Assembly (NCBI GenBank): GCA_016935315.1 | Contig: JAFGRD010000111.1 | Span: 1 to 64,000, forward strand | Length of the DNA: 64,000 nt | Direction of reading: 5' to 3' | Origin: Pirellulales bacterium | GTDB taxonomy: Bacteria > Planctomycetota > Planctomycetia > Pirellulales > Thermoguttaceae | Part shown: positions 47,515-55,398 of the stretch, piece by piece | How positions within the stretch are numbered: position 1 is the first letter of the stretch | Layout of the letters: every line of letters starts with the position of its first letter | Notes under the pieces: generated by a model | The model's database searches: none | Told to the model about the DNA's origin: nothing | Seen by the model: only the letters and a program-made list of their open reading frames with translations | Made by a program: the position numbers and the translations under genes

Positions 47515-48258
47515 CTAGAGCGACGGGCGGCCCACGTACTGGACCTCATACTTATCGACCGGCACGACCAACTGCGAGCCGTCTTGCATCCGGTAGGGGA
47601 CCAGCTCGCGGCGGCGCTCGATCCGGTGACCGTTTTCGATGAACTGCTGCAGCACCTCCGGCGGCACGGGAGCGGGAAGGGCTTCCAGCCACTGCGAATC
47701 GATCCGGTCGCGCTGTCTGGCCGGCAACCGGAAGGCCTCCGAGTCGCCCAACGCCCCCCCGGGGGCGCCCAGCGTCACCACTTGCCACGGACTGGACGGC
47801 TCGTCGGCCGGCTGGCCGAGCGGGCTCGCGTCGCCCGGGCCCAGGGGCTGCTCCGTAACGGCTGGGCCTGCGGCCGTCGGGCCGCCGGCCACTTCCGTCG
47901 GCAACAGTCCGGCCGGTCCGGGCGACTGCCGGAACTTTTCCCACTGCAATCCCAGCAACAACGCCACCAGAAAGCTGGCCGCCATGGCCGCCAGCGTGGT
48001 GCCGCGACCGCCGAACCTCCAGCGCCGAACGAGCGGCTCGGCCGTCTGTCGCTTCGGCGACTCCTGCAGAATCGAACCGAATTCGTGCTTCCAGGCCTGG
48101 GCCTCCAGGAAGGCCAACGCGCAGCGCCGCCAGCCGCTCGGCTCGTCATCCAGGCCGGCCAGCAGCTCCCGCCGATCGGCCTCGCCCAACTCGCCGTCGA
48201 CCAACAGGTCGAAGCGACGGTCGTCGAGATTCGGCTTGGGTTGTTCAGTCGGATTCAT
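47515..48258 (-). CDS. probable anti-sigma factor (membrane-anchored)
   Basis: A 247-aa protein whose ATG overlaps the sigma-factor TGA as ATGA (48258-48255). The N-terminus DRRFDLLVDGELGEADRRELLAGLD resembles the zf-HC2/anti-sigma opening, without the classical HxxxCxxC zinc motif. One transmembrane helix (LAAMAASFLVALLLGL, about residues 91-106) separates it from a Pro/Gly-rich periplasmic part ending in VPYRMQDGSQLVVPVDKYEVQYVG. The topology (cytoplasmic N-terminus, periplasmic sensor) and gene order are standard for anti-sigma factors of ECF regulators. The partner sigma factor is the overlapping upstream gene. Confidence 0.75.
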   Translation of the reverse strand: MNPTEQPKPNLDDRRFDLLVDGELGEADRRELLAGLDDEPSGWRRCALAFLEAQAWKHEFGSILQESPKRQTAEPLVRRWRFGGRGTTLAAMAASFLVALLLGLQWEKFRQSPGPAGLLPTEVAGGPTAAGPAVTEQPLGPGDASPLGQPADEPSSPWQVVTLGAPGGALGDSEAFRLPARQRDRIDSQWLEALPAPVPPEVLQQFIENGHRIERRRELVPYRMQDGSQLVVPVDKYEVQYVGRPSL

Positions 48259-48914
48259 GTCGATGCCTCCACGACGTCCAAGGCCGCCAACTCGGTTCGC
48301 AGCCGCTTGCGGGCCCGATGCAGCCGGGCCTCCACGGCGCTGGGGCTGATTCCCAGGTGTTCGGCCAGATCGCGATAGCTCCAGTCTTCGGTGTACTTCA
48401 ACAACAGCATTTCGGCGTCGCGCCGGGGCAATCGGCGAATTGCCCGGCGAACCTGCCCCCGCCGCTCCTCGGCCAACAGCCAGGCCAGCGGATCCGCCTC
48501 GCGGGAGTCTTCCTCGCTGGGTTGGAAACGCCGGGCGTAGCGATCGGTCAGCTTCCTCCGCCGGCCCATCTTGCGGCGGTACAGCAACGACTGCGTCACC
48601 GCCAGCCGGTACAGCCACGGAGCCACCTTGCTCGGATCGCTCAGCGGTGATCGCTGCTGGACCGCCGCCAGCGACACCTCCTGCATCACCTCATCCACCG
48701 CTTGCGGCTCGCCCAACCGGGCACCCACCACGGTGCGCAGCCACCGATCGTGCTCGGCCAAAACGGCCGGCCAATCGATCTTGCCCGAGGCGGCGTCCCG
48801 GTCGGGCTCACGGCAAGAGTTGGGGGGTGTCATGGCCACAAGTATAGTTTCCGCACCGGGCTGGATCTTTCGCCGACGGGAAGAGAAATCGCCTCGGCGT
48901 GGCGAGGCACGCAT
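48255..48914 (-). CDS. RNA polymerase ECF-type sigma factor
   Basis: A 219-aa sigma-70 family regulator. Region 2 lies in DEVMQEVSLAAVQQRSPLSDPSKVAPWLYRLAVTQSLLYRRK; region 4 ends DAEMLLLKYTEDWSYRDLAEHLGISPSAVEARLHRARKRLRTEL with the helix-turn-helix. Planctomycete ECF groups often show this APWLYRLAV pattern. I chose ATG 48914 because GGGAGGAAGGGAA precedes it; ATG 48833 (MTPPNSC) would remove an Arg-rich 27-residue extension but has no ribosome site. It controls unknown genes and is likely autoregulated with the downstream anti-sigma and PDZ genes. Divergent from the BioF-like gene. Confidence 0.88.
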   Translation of the reverse strand: MRASPRRGDFSSRRRKIQPGAETILVAMTPPNSCREPDRDAASGKIDWPAVLAEHDRWLRTVVGARLGEPQAVDEVMQEVSLAAVQQRSPLSDPSKVAPWLYRLAVTQSLLYRRKMGRRRKLTDRYARRFQPSEEDSREADPLAWLLAEERRGQVRRAIRRLPRRDAEMLLLKYTEDWSYRDLAEHLGISPSAVEARLHRARKRLRTELAALDVVEAST

Positions 48915-49073
48915 TTCCCTTCCTCCCCGAAGTGATTATTCTCAAACCACTTGCGCCGGACAACGACCGTTGACGAACCGACGCCCGGAAACCTAAAATC
49001 GGTAACACTTCAGCTCCACGGTGGCTGAGGTCGCCAGAGTTCAGACTTGGGACACTTGATCGCCACGGCAACC

Positions 49074-50255
49074 ATGAGAAGCTCTACGCACCAACCGCTG
49101 GCTTGGATCGACGGCGAGCTGGCCGCTCTGGAGGAACAAGGCCTCCGCCGCCGGTTGGCGACCCGCATCGGCCGTCAAACGGCCCGCATCGTGCTGGACG
49201 GCCGCAAGCTGGTCAATTTCGGTTCGAACGACTATCTGGCCATCGCGGGCGATCCGCGCCTGGCGGCGGCGGCGATCGAGGCCGCGGGCCGCGAGGGCTG
49301 GGGCAGCGGCGCCAGCCCCCTGATTACCGGACACGTCAAGGGACACCGCCGGTTGGAGCGGCGGCTGGCCGAATTCGAGGGCACCGAGGCGGCGCTGCTG
49401 TTCTCTTCCGGATTTGCCGCTAACGCCGGAGCGATTGCCGCCCTGGCCGGCCCCGGCGACGTCGTCTTTGCCGATCGCAAGAACCACGCCAGCCTGCTGG
49501 ACGGTTGCCGGCTTTCGCGGGCCGACGTGCGGGTGTATCCGCACGGCGATTGGCGGCGGCTCGACGCGCTGATGACCCGGGCCGGCCGGTACCGCCGCCG
49601 GCTGATCGCCACCGACAGCCTCTTCAGCATGGACGGCGACCTGGCCCCGTTGGGTGAGTTGGCCGAGGTAGCCGAGCGCCACGACGCAATGCTGCTGGTC
49701 GACGAGGCGCACGCGACAGGCGTTTTCGGCCCCAACGGCCGAGGAGTGGCCGAGCTGCTCGGCGTGGAAGACTGCATCGACGTCCGCATCGGCACGCTGA
49801 GCAAGGCCTTGGGCTCAGCGGGTGGATTCGTCGTCGGCAGCCGGTCGCTGATCGAGTGGTTGATCAACCGCGCCCGGCCCTACGTCTTTTCGACCGCCAT
49901 GCCGGCGCCGGTGGCCGCCGCGGCCATGGCGGCCTTGGACATTGTCCGCGAAAGACCGAAACGCCGCCAGGGCCTGTTGGCCCGAGCCGAATGGCTGGCC
50001 AACGAACTGGTCGGCCGAGGCTGGAACATCGGCAACACGGCGAGCCAGATCATTCCGCTGATCGTGGGCGAGCCGGCCGAGGCAGTCGGGCTCGCGGTTG
50101 CCTTGCGCGAGCGAGGCATCCTCGTCCCGGCCATCCGCCCACCGACGGTTCCCGACGGCGAAGCCTCTCTACGCATCAGCCTCACGGCCGGCCATACCAA
50201 GCAGATGATTGCCGCGTTGCTCGAAGCGCTGGGCGAGTTGGGTCCCGTCCGTTGA
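49074..50255 (+). CDS. bioF: 8-amino-7-oxononanoate synthase-like PLP enzyme
   Basis: A 393-aa alpha-oxoamine synthase that condenses an acyl-CoA or acyl-ACP with an amino acid. Markers are the N-terminal VNFGSNDYLAIAGDP, the substrate loop GWGSGASPLITGH, FADRKNHASLLDG, the PLP-phosphate DEAHATG and the PLP lysine Lys244 in GTLSKALGSAGG. The conservation pattern and length suit BioF of biotin synthesis; 2-amino-3-ketobutyrate CoA ligase is an alternative. No other bio gene is in the window. ATG 49074 is taken; TTG 49047 and TTG 49056 in the same frame are possible. The gene is divergent from the ECF operon and ends at the dispersed repeat at 50257. Confidence 0.85.
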   Translation: MRSSTHQPLAWIDGELAALEEQGLRRRLATRIGRQTARIVLDGRKLVNFGSNDYLAIAGDPRLAAAAIEAAGREGWGSGASPLITGHVKGHRRLERRLAEFEGTEAALLFSSGFAANAGAIAALAGPGDVVFADRKNHASLLDGCRLSRADVRVYPHGDWRRLDALMTRAGRYRRRLIATDSLFSMDGDLAPLGELAEVAERHDAMLLVDEAHATGVFGPNGRGVAELLGVEDCIDVRIGTLSKALGSAGGFVVGSRSLIEWLINRARPYVFSTAMPAPVAAAAMAALDIVRERPKRRQGLLARAEWLANELVGRGWNIGNTASQIIPLIVGEPAEAVGLAVALRERGILVPAIRPPTVPDGEASLRISLTAGHTKQMIAALLEALGELGPVR

Positions 50256-50256
50256 T

Positions 50257-50350
50257 GCTTGCATCGCAAACAAACCAGGACGACCAACGGGGGGCCGGAC
50301 GCATCGGGCTCCCGCTGGTCGCCCCCGCGCATCGACTGTGCAAACGTCGC
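50257..50350. repeat. dispersed repeat, copy B (about 94 bp)
   Basis: This is the second copy of the element at 14765-14856. It begins two bases after the BioF-like stop codon. The inner stem is cgaccaacggg (50281-50291) against cccgctggtcg (50311-50321). Both copies share the ggccggacg-tcgggctcccg core. No protein is encoded in it despite open frames crossing it. Confidence 0.6.
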
Positions 50351-50394
50351 TAGCGGCTCGGCGGGCGGCGCCGAACGGACGGCTTGCCGCGAGA

Positions 50395-50754
50395 CTACTT
50401 CTTCACGCGGATCTGCTCGGATGCAGATTCTCCGCAGACGGTGAGGGTGACGATCGCCGTCGTCCACTTCCCGGAGAAGTCCCCAATGGCGTCCTTCGCG
50501 GCTTCCTTGCTGCATTGGGCCACGAGGTTGCCCAAAGAGTCGGCAAAGGTGTGGGCCGTGACCTCCTGGTCGTTGACTACCAGCGTGACGGGCAGACCGG
50601 GTTCAAAGTCGACGTCCGTGTGGACCGTAAGATTCCCACCGGGCGACGAAAGCACCAAGGTCGCGGGCGCCACCCGGATCTCGAGTGCCAGGGCGTTGCT
50701 GGCGGCAAACACGGCCACCGCGAGCAGGCAGAATACGACGCAGATCTTCCTCAT
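50395..50754 (-). CDS. small exported protein, 119 aa
   Basis: ATG 50754 follows CAGGAGG. A clear Sec signal peptide (MRKICVVFCLLAVAVFAASNALA) leads a mature part of about 96 residues, rich in beta-prone Val/Thr stretches (VTLVVNDQEVTAHTF, AIVTLTVCG). This is compatible with a small Ig-like or lectin-like secreted domain with two Cys. The C-terminus ends in the basic EQIRVKK. I do not recognise a family. The region between it and the exported flavodoxin (50755-50967) holds a short caatag/ctattg inverted repeat and no gene. Confidence 0.7.
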   Translation of the reverse strand: MRKICVVFCLLAVAVFAASNALALEIRVAPATLVLSSPGGNLTVHTDVDFEPGLPVTLVVNDQEVTAHTFADSLGNLVAQCSKEAAKDAIGDFSGKWTTAIVTLTVCGESASEQIRVKK

Positions 50755-50967
50755 GACATACACCTCCTGGCGAACGAAGCTTCGCAACAGCGGCCAGATC
50801 TCGGGGGCAGTCCACAACGGCCTCGCCCACCCGGTAGGCCTTCCTGAGCATATCTACCCGGCTTCCGAGGCGATCCTGCGCATACAATAGAGAAATAGGC
50901 TCCCTATTGTGGGGGGGCTTGGTTGGCGAGTGCTCGGCGCTGTTCGGCATTCGGCCCGGGTGAATTC

Positions 50968-51618
50968 TCACTCGGATCGCATCTTCGCGGCCAGCTTCGC
51001 CAGACGTTCTCCCAGGCGGGCGGCCGCGTCGAGCTCGGCGGCGCTAATGCCCGGGTCCAGCGGTCCGGTCATGGCGGCGGCGCCCGCCTCGGCCCAGATG
51101 TCTTCGCCTTCGGCGTCCTGATAGAGCGGTCCGGCGACGACCATGCGATTGTTGATCATGAACATCAGCAGGGAGATCACGGTGAATTCCTTGCCGCCGA
51201 CCTGGCCCGCGCCCGTGGTGAACGCGCCGCCCACCTTGTCGGTGAAGTTGACCTTCCACTTCCAGTTCCAGTCGTCGATGACGATCTTCATCTTGCCGGG
51301 AATGTTGCCGAAGTAGGTGGGACACCCCAGCGCAATCGCATCGGCCGACTGGAGGCTCTCCTTGGTCACTTCTTCCACGCGCTGGACCGTTGCCACCGCG
51401 TGCGGCACGCGCCCCACGCCCCGGGCCACCCCGCGGGCAAGTTGCTCCGTATTGCCGGTCCGCGAGTAGTAGGTAATCAGCACGCGGACCGTCGGAGGCT
51501 CGGAGGCTTTGGGCGGTGTTGTCCGGTCCTGCGCGGCGGCCGTGGCCAGACCGCAGGGAAGCAGCAGCAGAGCCAGCATCCATCGAAAGGCCCGTGTCGA
51601 TAAGGCATCGTGTGTCAT
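50968..51618 (-). CDS. exported flavodoxin / NAD(P)H-quinone oxidoreductase-like (WrbA-type) protein
   Basis: A 216-aa flavodoxin-fold protein; ATG 51618 follows GAGGAG. The FMN-binding phosphate loop is VLITYYSRTGNTEQLA, followed by the GCPTYFGNIPGKMK and FTTGAGQVGGKEFTV blocks typical of WrbA/FldA-like enzymes. Unusually it begins with a Sec-type signal peptide (FRWMLALLLLPCGLATAAAQD), so the FMN protein would act outside the cytoplasm. The Cys in the leader is not followed by a lipobox. Function is probably electron transfer or quinone reduction at the membrane (inference). Confidence 0.8.
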   Translation of the reverse strand: MTHDALSTRAFRWMLALLLLPCGLATAAAQDRTTPPKASEPPTVRVLITYYSRTGNTEQLARGVARGVGRVPHAVATVQRVEEVTKESLQSADAIALGCPTYFGNIPGKMKIVIDDWNWKWKVNFTDKVGGAFTTGAGQVGGKEFTVISLLMFMINNRMVVAGPLYQDAEGEDIWAEAGAAAMTGPLDPGISAAELDAAARLGERLAKLAAKMRSE

Positions 51619-51822
51619 GAGAGTTCTCCTCGGTCGGGGCAGTGGGAGGGACGGCCATCACGTATAGCGCGCTCGGGCACCCACTGTCAAGAGCCGACCC
51701 GCGGCGCCCGCTCGCCGCGGGGGCTATCCGCCGGTCCGGCCGGCCGATACAATGGGCGCCATGGCACGTGTTTCCGCACGGCTGAAGCACGGCGTTCCGC
51801 GCACCCGAAACCTGAGGCAATC

Positions 51823-52665
51823 ATGGTCCGCGATCTGAAAATCACCGTGTTGGCGGAGAACACCGCTCGGCGGGCCGATCTGCTGGCCGAGCACGGGCTG
51901 GCGTTCTGGATCGAGGCCGACGGGCACCGTATTCTGTTCGACACGGGCCAAGGCAAGGTGTTGCGCCACAACGCCGACTGCCTGCAAGTCCCGCTCGAGA
52001 CGGTCGAGTGTGTCGCGATCAGTCACGGCCATTTCGACCATACGGGCGGCTTGAAGGACGTGCTGGACGCCGGCGGCCAAATGGATCTCTACCTGCACCC
52101 GGCCGCGCTGGGAGAAAAGTACCACCAAGAGAAGTCGCCGCCGCACCGCAGCATCGGCATCGCCGACCTCGACGAGTCGGCGCTACGCCGGCGGACTCGG
52201 AATCTGGTGTGCACGGACCAGCCGGTGGAATTGACCGACGGGGTTCACCTGACCGGAGAGATCCCCCGTCGAAACGACTTCGAGGATACCGGCGGCCCGT
52301 TCTATCGCGATGCGTCGTGTACCGAGCCGGATCCACTGCTGGACGACCAGGCGCTCTACGTCGAGACGCCGGCCGGGCTGGTGGTGGTGCTCGGTTGCGC
52401 CCATGCGGGCGTGGTCAATACACTCGATCACGTCGCGCGGTTGACCGGCCGGCGGCAAGTCCACGCGGTGCTCGGCGGAATGCACCTGGTGCGGGCGGCC
52501 ATGCCCCGGTTGGATGCGACCGTCGCTGCGATGAAGCGATACAACGTGGAGAAGATCGGCACCGCACACTGCACGGGCATGCGGGCCTCGGTCTATCTTT
52601 GGTCCCAGTTGCCCGAGCAGTGCTTCGAGTGCCCGGTGGGATCGGTGTTTCACTGGCAGCTTTGA
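51823..52665 (+). CDS. metallo-beta-lactamase-fold hydrolase
   Basis: A 280-aa protein of the MBL fold, in the branch of the 7,8-dihydropterin-6-methyl-4-aminobenzene phosphate synthase-like enzymes of archaea and bacteria. The Zn-binding motif is SHGHFDHTGGL; the partner ligands are in VVVLGCAHAGVVNT and HAVLGGMHLV; the end is HCTGMRASVYLWSQ. The ATG at 51823 lies downstream of gagg with moderate spacing. It is divergent from the flavodoxin gene, and substrate cannot be assigned. Confidence 0.82.
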   Translation: MVRDLKITVLAENTARRADLLAEHGLAFWIEADGHRILFDTGQGKVLRHNADCLQVPLETVECVAISHGHFDHTGGLKDVLDAGGQMDLYLHPAALGEKYHQEKSPPHRSIGIADLDESALRRRTRNLVCTDQPVELTDGVHLTGEIPRRNDFEDTGGPFYRDASCTEPDPLLDDQALYVETPAGLVVVLGCAHAGVVNTLDHVARLTGRRQVHAVLGGMHLVRAAMPRLDATVAAMKRYNVEKIGTAHCTGMRASVYLWSQLPEQCFECPVGSVFHWQL

Positions 52666-52701
52666 TCGTTTTGCGTTTCGTTCGCCCCAGGAGTCTCGAA
52701 G

Positions 52702-52968
52702 ATGAAGATCCACTTTCGGATCGTATGGATAGGATTGGCGTGCTTCTGAACGGGGTGGCTGGCCTGCCTGGCCTATCAATGGCTGGCAAGCCGGTAGACG
52801 GCCAGTTGGCCGCACGTCTGGGTGCTCTATTGGTTCGACCGCAACGACACGCCGGTGCCGGATTTGAGGAACCGAACGGGCTTGTCGTTTGACAAGCTCG
52901 GAAATCGAGCTAGATTTAAGATGCGGTGCGGACCGCCTCATCTACGCCTGTCAAATGCTCTTCGCTAA
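52702..52968 (+). pseudogene. decayed small membrane-protein gene with two stops
   Basis: An ATG at 52702 with AGGAG upstream opens a frame reading MKIHFRIVWIGLACF, then TGA (52747-52749), TGWLACLAYQWLASR, then TAG (52795-52797), then WPHVWVLYWFDRNDTP and on to TAA at 52966-52968. The three pieces make one plausible membrane protein of about 85 residues with two hydrophobic segments. This indicates two nonsense mutations rather than chance. A UGA read as Trp would not explain the TAG. The parts cannot be assigned to a family. Confidence 0.5.
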
Positions 52969-53137
52969 CGGCACGGCCGCACTCGCGGAATGTGGGCATG
53001 ATAGACCGAGTGTTTTGCTCTCCGGTTGGCGCTGTTCTTGCCGGCGCCGGTTCTGTTTTGCGGGCCTACCTCGGGCGAAGGTCAGCCAATCTGCGCTCTT
53101 GCCGTGTTGTTTGCTAGAAGCTGGAAGGACATTACGT

Positions 53138-53371
53138 ATGCGCGAAGTCGCTCAACACTTCGGTCGTTTTTGGTGGTCGGTGCGGAAGCGGTGTCAGTCG
53201 GTCGTGGAGGCGTTTCGGTGTTGTCGGGAATGTGGAAGGAGGGTCGCGTTCTTCGAGGATATTTGTCCCGGGTGCGGCGCTGCCGAGCCCATCACGCTGC
53301 CCGTCTCACCGCCGCTGGTTATCTCGACCGTCGGAGCGCTGGCCGTGTTCATCTTGCTGGCCCTGACGTAG
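53138..53371 (+). CDS. small zinc-ribbon plus transmembrane protein, 77 aa
   Basis: ATG 53138 follows GGAAGG at moderate spacing. The N-terminus is basic (MREVAQHFGRFWWSVRKRC). A compact zinc ribbon CCRECGRRVAFFEDICPGCG (two Cys pairs) follows, then one hydrophobic helix (LVISTVGALAVFILLAL) to the end. This is the common bacterial plan of a cytoplasmic zinc ribbon on a single C-terminal anchor, and the function is unknown. Confidence 0.65.
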   Translation: MREVAQHFGRFWWSVRKRCQSVVEAFRCCRECGRRVAFFEDICPGCGAAEPITLPVSPPLVISTVGALAVFILLALT

Positions 53372-53598
53372 AAGGGATCCGGATTGCTGCGCGTCCTGCC
53401 TCTTCCATGTATACCCAACTTGTTCTTTCACGAGTCCTGAGCCGGACCGCCGCCGCGCGACGCGGCAAGAGGGGGACCGGCACGTCGAACGGTTCGCAGA
53501 GAACAGAACATGTCGTACCACACCGCGCTTCTTCCGCCGGATGGCCTCGCGAAAGGCTCGTCAGCCCGGCAAGATCGGCGTGTGTCGAAGGCCTGTCG

Positions 53599-53626
53599 CC
53601 CCGACCATCGTCGGGGCTGGTGTTTT
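53599..53626 (+). terminator. possible intrinsic terminator ccccgac-catc-gtcgggg
   Basis: A 7-bp perfect stem with a 4-nt loop (53599-53616) is followed by ctggtgttttt. It lies between the zinc-ribbon gene and the Flp pilin gene. The rest of the gap 53372-53766 has several open frames but no ribosome-site-supported gene; the GAGGA before the pilin ATG is at its end. Confidence 0.4.
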
Positions 53627-53766
53627 TCTCGAGTTCGGGAACCGGAGGGTGTGACGCAGGCCGACGCCGGTCGAGGTACCGGCGCAGCACCCGAAGGACC
53701 GCAACCCACGTGTGTTCCAGAACGGTCGTTGCTGGCGAGGACTAACACTGGAATTGAGGAACCCTT

Positions 53767-53943
53767 ATGATTTCGCTTGCTCAAAAAGTGCATCGTTTCC
53801 TCGCTTCCGAGGATGGGCCCACCGCAGTCGAGTATGCCGTTATGCTGGCCCTGATCGTCATGGTCTGCCTGGCGGCGATCAGTTCGATCGGCACACAGGC
53901 CAGCACGACGTTCAACAACGTGCAGGCCTCGCTGGCCAGCTAG
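53767..53943 (+). CDS. Flp/Fap-type IVb pilin subunit
   Basis: A 58-aa prepilin with a GAGGA ribosome site. It has the Flp hallmark: a short leader ending in Gly, then GPTAVEYAVMLALIVMVCLAAI with Glu at +5 and Tyr at +6 of the mature protein, and a short C-terminal tail (TQASTTFNNVQASLAS). Prepilin peptidase should cut after the Gly, and the mature 41-residue subunit would polymerise into thin tight-adherence pili. No tad/rcp/cpa assembly genes lie in this window. An efficient terminator follows directly, so this is a monocistronic unit. Confidence 0.9.
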   Translation: MISLAQKVHRFLASEDGPTAVEYAVMLALIVMVCLAAISSIGTQASTTFNNVQASLAS

Positions 53944-53976
53944 CCCGAACAGCGCGCCCTTCGCCGGCTCGCCTTG

Positions 53977-54008
53977 CCCGCGTCGAATCGTCGACGCGGG
54001 CTTTTTTT
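53977..54008 (+). terminator. intrinsic terminator after the Flp pilin gene
   Basis: cccgcgtcga (53977-53986) pairs perfectly with tcgacgcggg (53991-54000) around a 4-nt loop and runs into ctttttttg. This is a classical Rho-independent terminator, 34 bp after the pilin stop. Confidence 0.9.
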
Positions 54009-54153
54009 GTGCACTGAACCAAGTATCAGCATATCTGAGCCGGGCAGGACACCGGTCGGAGGCGGCCTTGTTGCATTTGGCGGTGGCCTCGATCAGAATA
54101 GTTGCTTCGAGATGCTATGGTTTCGCAGACACCCACCGGCTGAAAGGACTATC

Positions 54154-55398
54154 ATGGCAACACGCACGCGACGCTTCGAGTGGATCCAGCAGGGCCTCTA
54201 CGTCGGCGCCCTGCTGCTGGTCTTGGCTCCCGGCCCGGCGTACGCCGACGGCTCCGATTCGCAAGCCGACCTCCAGCCCGCCGATGTCGACCTGACGCTT
54301 CAGGGCGAGTTCGTCGGCACGGTCGAGCGCGCACCGTCGAAGTTTCGACAGATCGCCCTGCAAATCCGGGCGACCGGCGGCGGCACGTTCGAGGCGATCC
54401 AGTACCTCGACGGACTTCCCACCAGGCCCGCCCGACGCCGGCCGGCCGTCTCGCTGATCGGCAAGCGCCACGACGACTTCCTGGTCCTCTCCGGCGGTCC
54501 GTGGGCCGTGCTGGCACAGGCCGACCATTGTCTGCTGACCGACCGCAACGGCAAACGCGTGGGCCGGCTGGATCGCGTCCACCGCCAAAGCCCCACGCTG
54601 GGGGCCAGGCCGCCGAAGCACGCCGTCGTCCTCTTCGACGGTAGCGGCACCGACCAGTTCCTCCAGGCCCGCATGACCGAAGACGGCCTGTTGATGGAAG
54701 GCGCCGATCTGAAACCGATGTTCCAGGATTTCAATCTGCATCTGGAGTTCAAGCTCCCGCACATGCCGGCGGCAAGGGACCAGGGGCGGGCGAACAGCGG
54801 CGTCTATCTGCAAAGCCGCTATGAGGTCCAGGTGCTGGATTCGTTCGCCATGGAGCCGGTCAACAACGGCTGTGGGGGGCTATACCGGTTCCGGGCCCCG
54901 GATGTGAACATGTGCCTGCCGCCGCTGGTCTGGCAAACGTACGATATCATCTTCACGGCGCCCCGCTGGGCCGCCGACGGCGAGAAGCTGAAGAACGCAC
55001 GGATCACGGTGTGGCACAACGGCGTGAAGGTCCACAACGACGTCGAACTGCCCAACAAGACGGGCGCGGGCAAGCCCGAGGAGCCGACCTTGCTGCCCAT
55101 CCGCTTGCAGGATCACGGCAATCCGGTTCGCTTCCGAAACTTCTGGCTGATCGACCGGGGAGCCGGGCCGGTGGGTAGGTTCCCGATCATGGCCGACGCC
55201 CAGACCGACGAGCCTGCGGAACAGAAGGACCAGCAAACCGAAGAGAAAGCCGACAAGCCCGCGGAGGAGCATGGCGAGCAAGCCGAAGAGAAGGCCGACC
55301 AGCCCGCGGAGGAAAAGAGCGAGCAAGCCGAAGAGGAAGGCAGCCGGCAAGAACCGGTAACGGACGGTGAACCGACCGAGACCGAGGTCGACAGCTAG
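54154..55398 (+). CDS. DUF1080 (3-keto-disaccharide hydrolase-like) secreted protein
   Basis: A 414-aa exported protein; ATG 54154 follows GAAAGGA and is followed by a signal peptide ending in PAYADGS. A divergent N-terminal half precedes the DUF1080 core: AVVLFDGSGTDQF, FNLHLEFKLPHMPAARDQGRANSGVYLQSRYEVQVLDSF and FRNFWLIDRGAG. DUF1080 proteins include 3-keto-glycoside hydrolases and are a hallmark of planctomycete sugar-use loci, where Gfo/Idh/MocA enzymes make the 3-keto sugars. The last about 70 residues are a Glu/Lys-rich repeat (EEKADxPAEEx) of low complexity, perhaps a flexible surface tether. Its stop codon overlaps that of the convergent histidine kinase gene. Confidence 0.82.
   Translation: MATRTRRFEWIQQGLYVGALLLVLAPGPAYADGSDSQADLQPADVDLTLQGEFVGTVERAPSKFRQIALQIRATGGGTFEAIQYLDGLPTRPARRRPAVSLIGKRHDDFLVLSGGPWAVLAQADHCLLTDRNGKRVGRLDRVHRQSPTLGARPPKHAVVLFDGSGTDQFLQARMTEDGLLMEGADLKPMFQDFNLHLEFKLPHMPAARDQGRANSGVYLQSRYEVQVLDSFAMEPVNNGCGGLYRFRAPDVNMCLPPLVWQTYDIIFTAPRWAADGEKLKNARITVWHNGVKVHNDVELPNKTGAGKPEEPTLLPIRLQDHGNPVRFRNFWLIDRGAGPVGRFPIMADAQTDEPAEQKDQQTEEKADKPAEEHGEQAEEKADQPAEEKSEQAEEEGSRQEPVTDGEPTETEVDS

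Noticed and set aside
52889-53137. Long N-terminal extension of the zinc-ribbon frame
   Set aside because: The extension has no homology-like sequence; an ATG at 53138 with an upstream GGAAGG fits better.
53026-53745. 239-codon plus-strand frame overlapping the small zinc-ribbon gene
   Set aside because: Arg/Val/Ser-rich sequence with no start signal; it overlaps a supported gene and a terminator-like hairpin.
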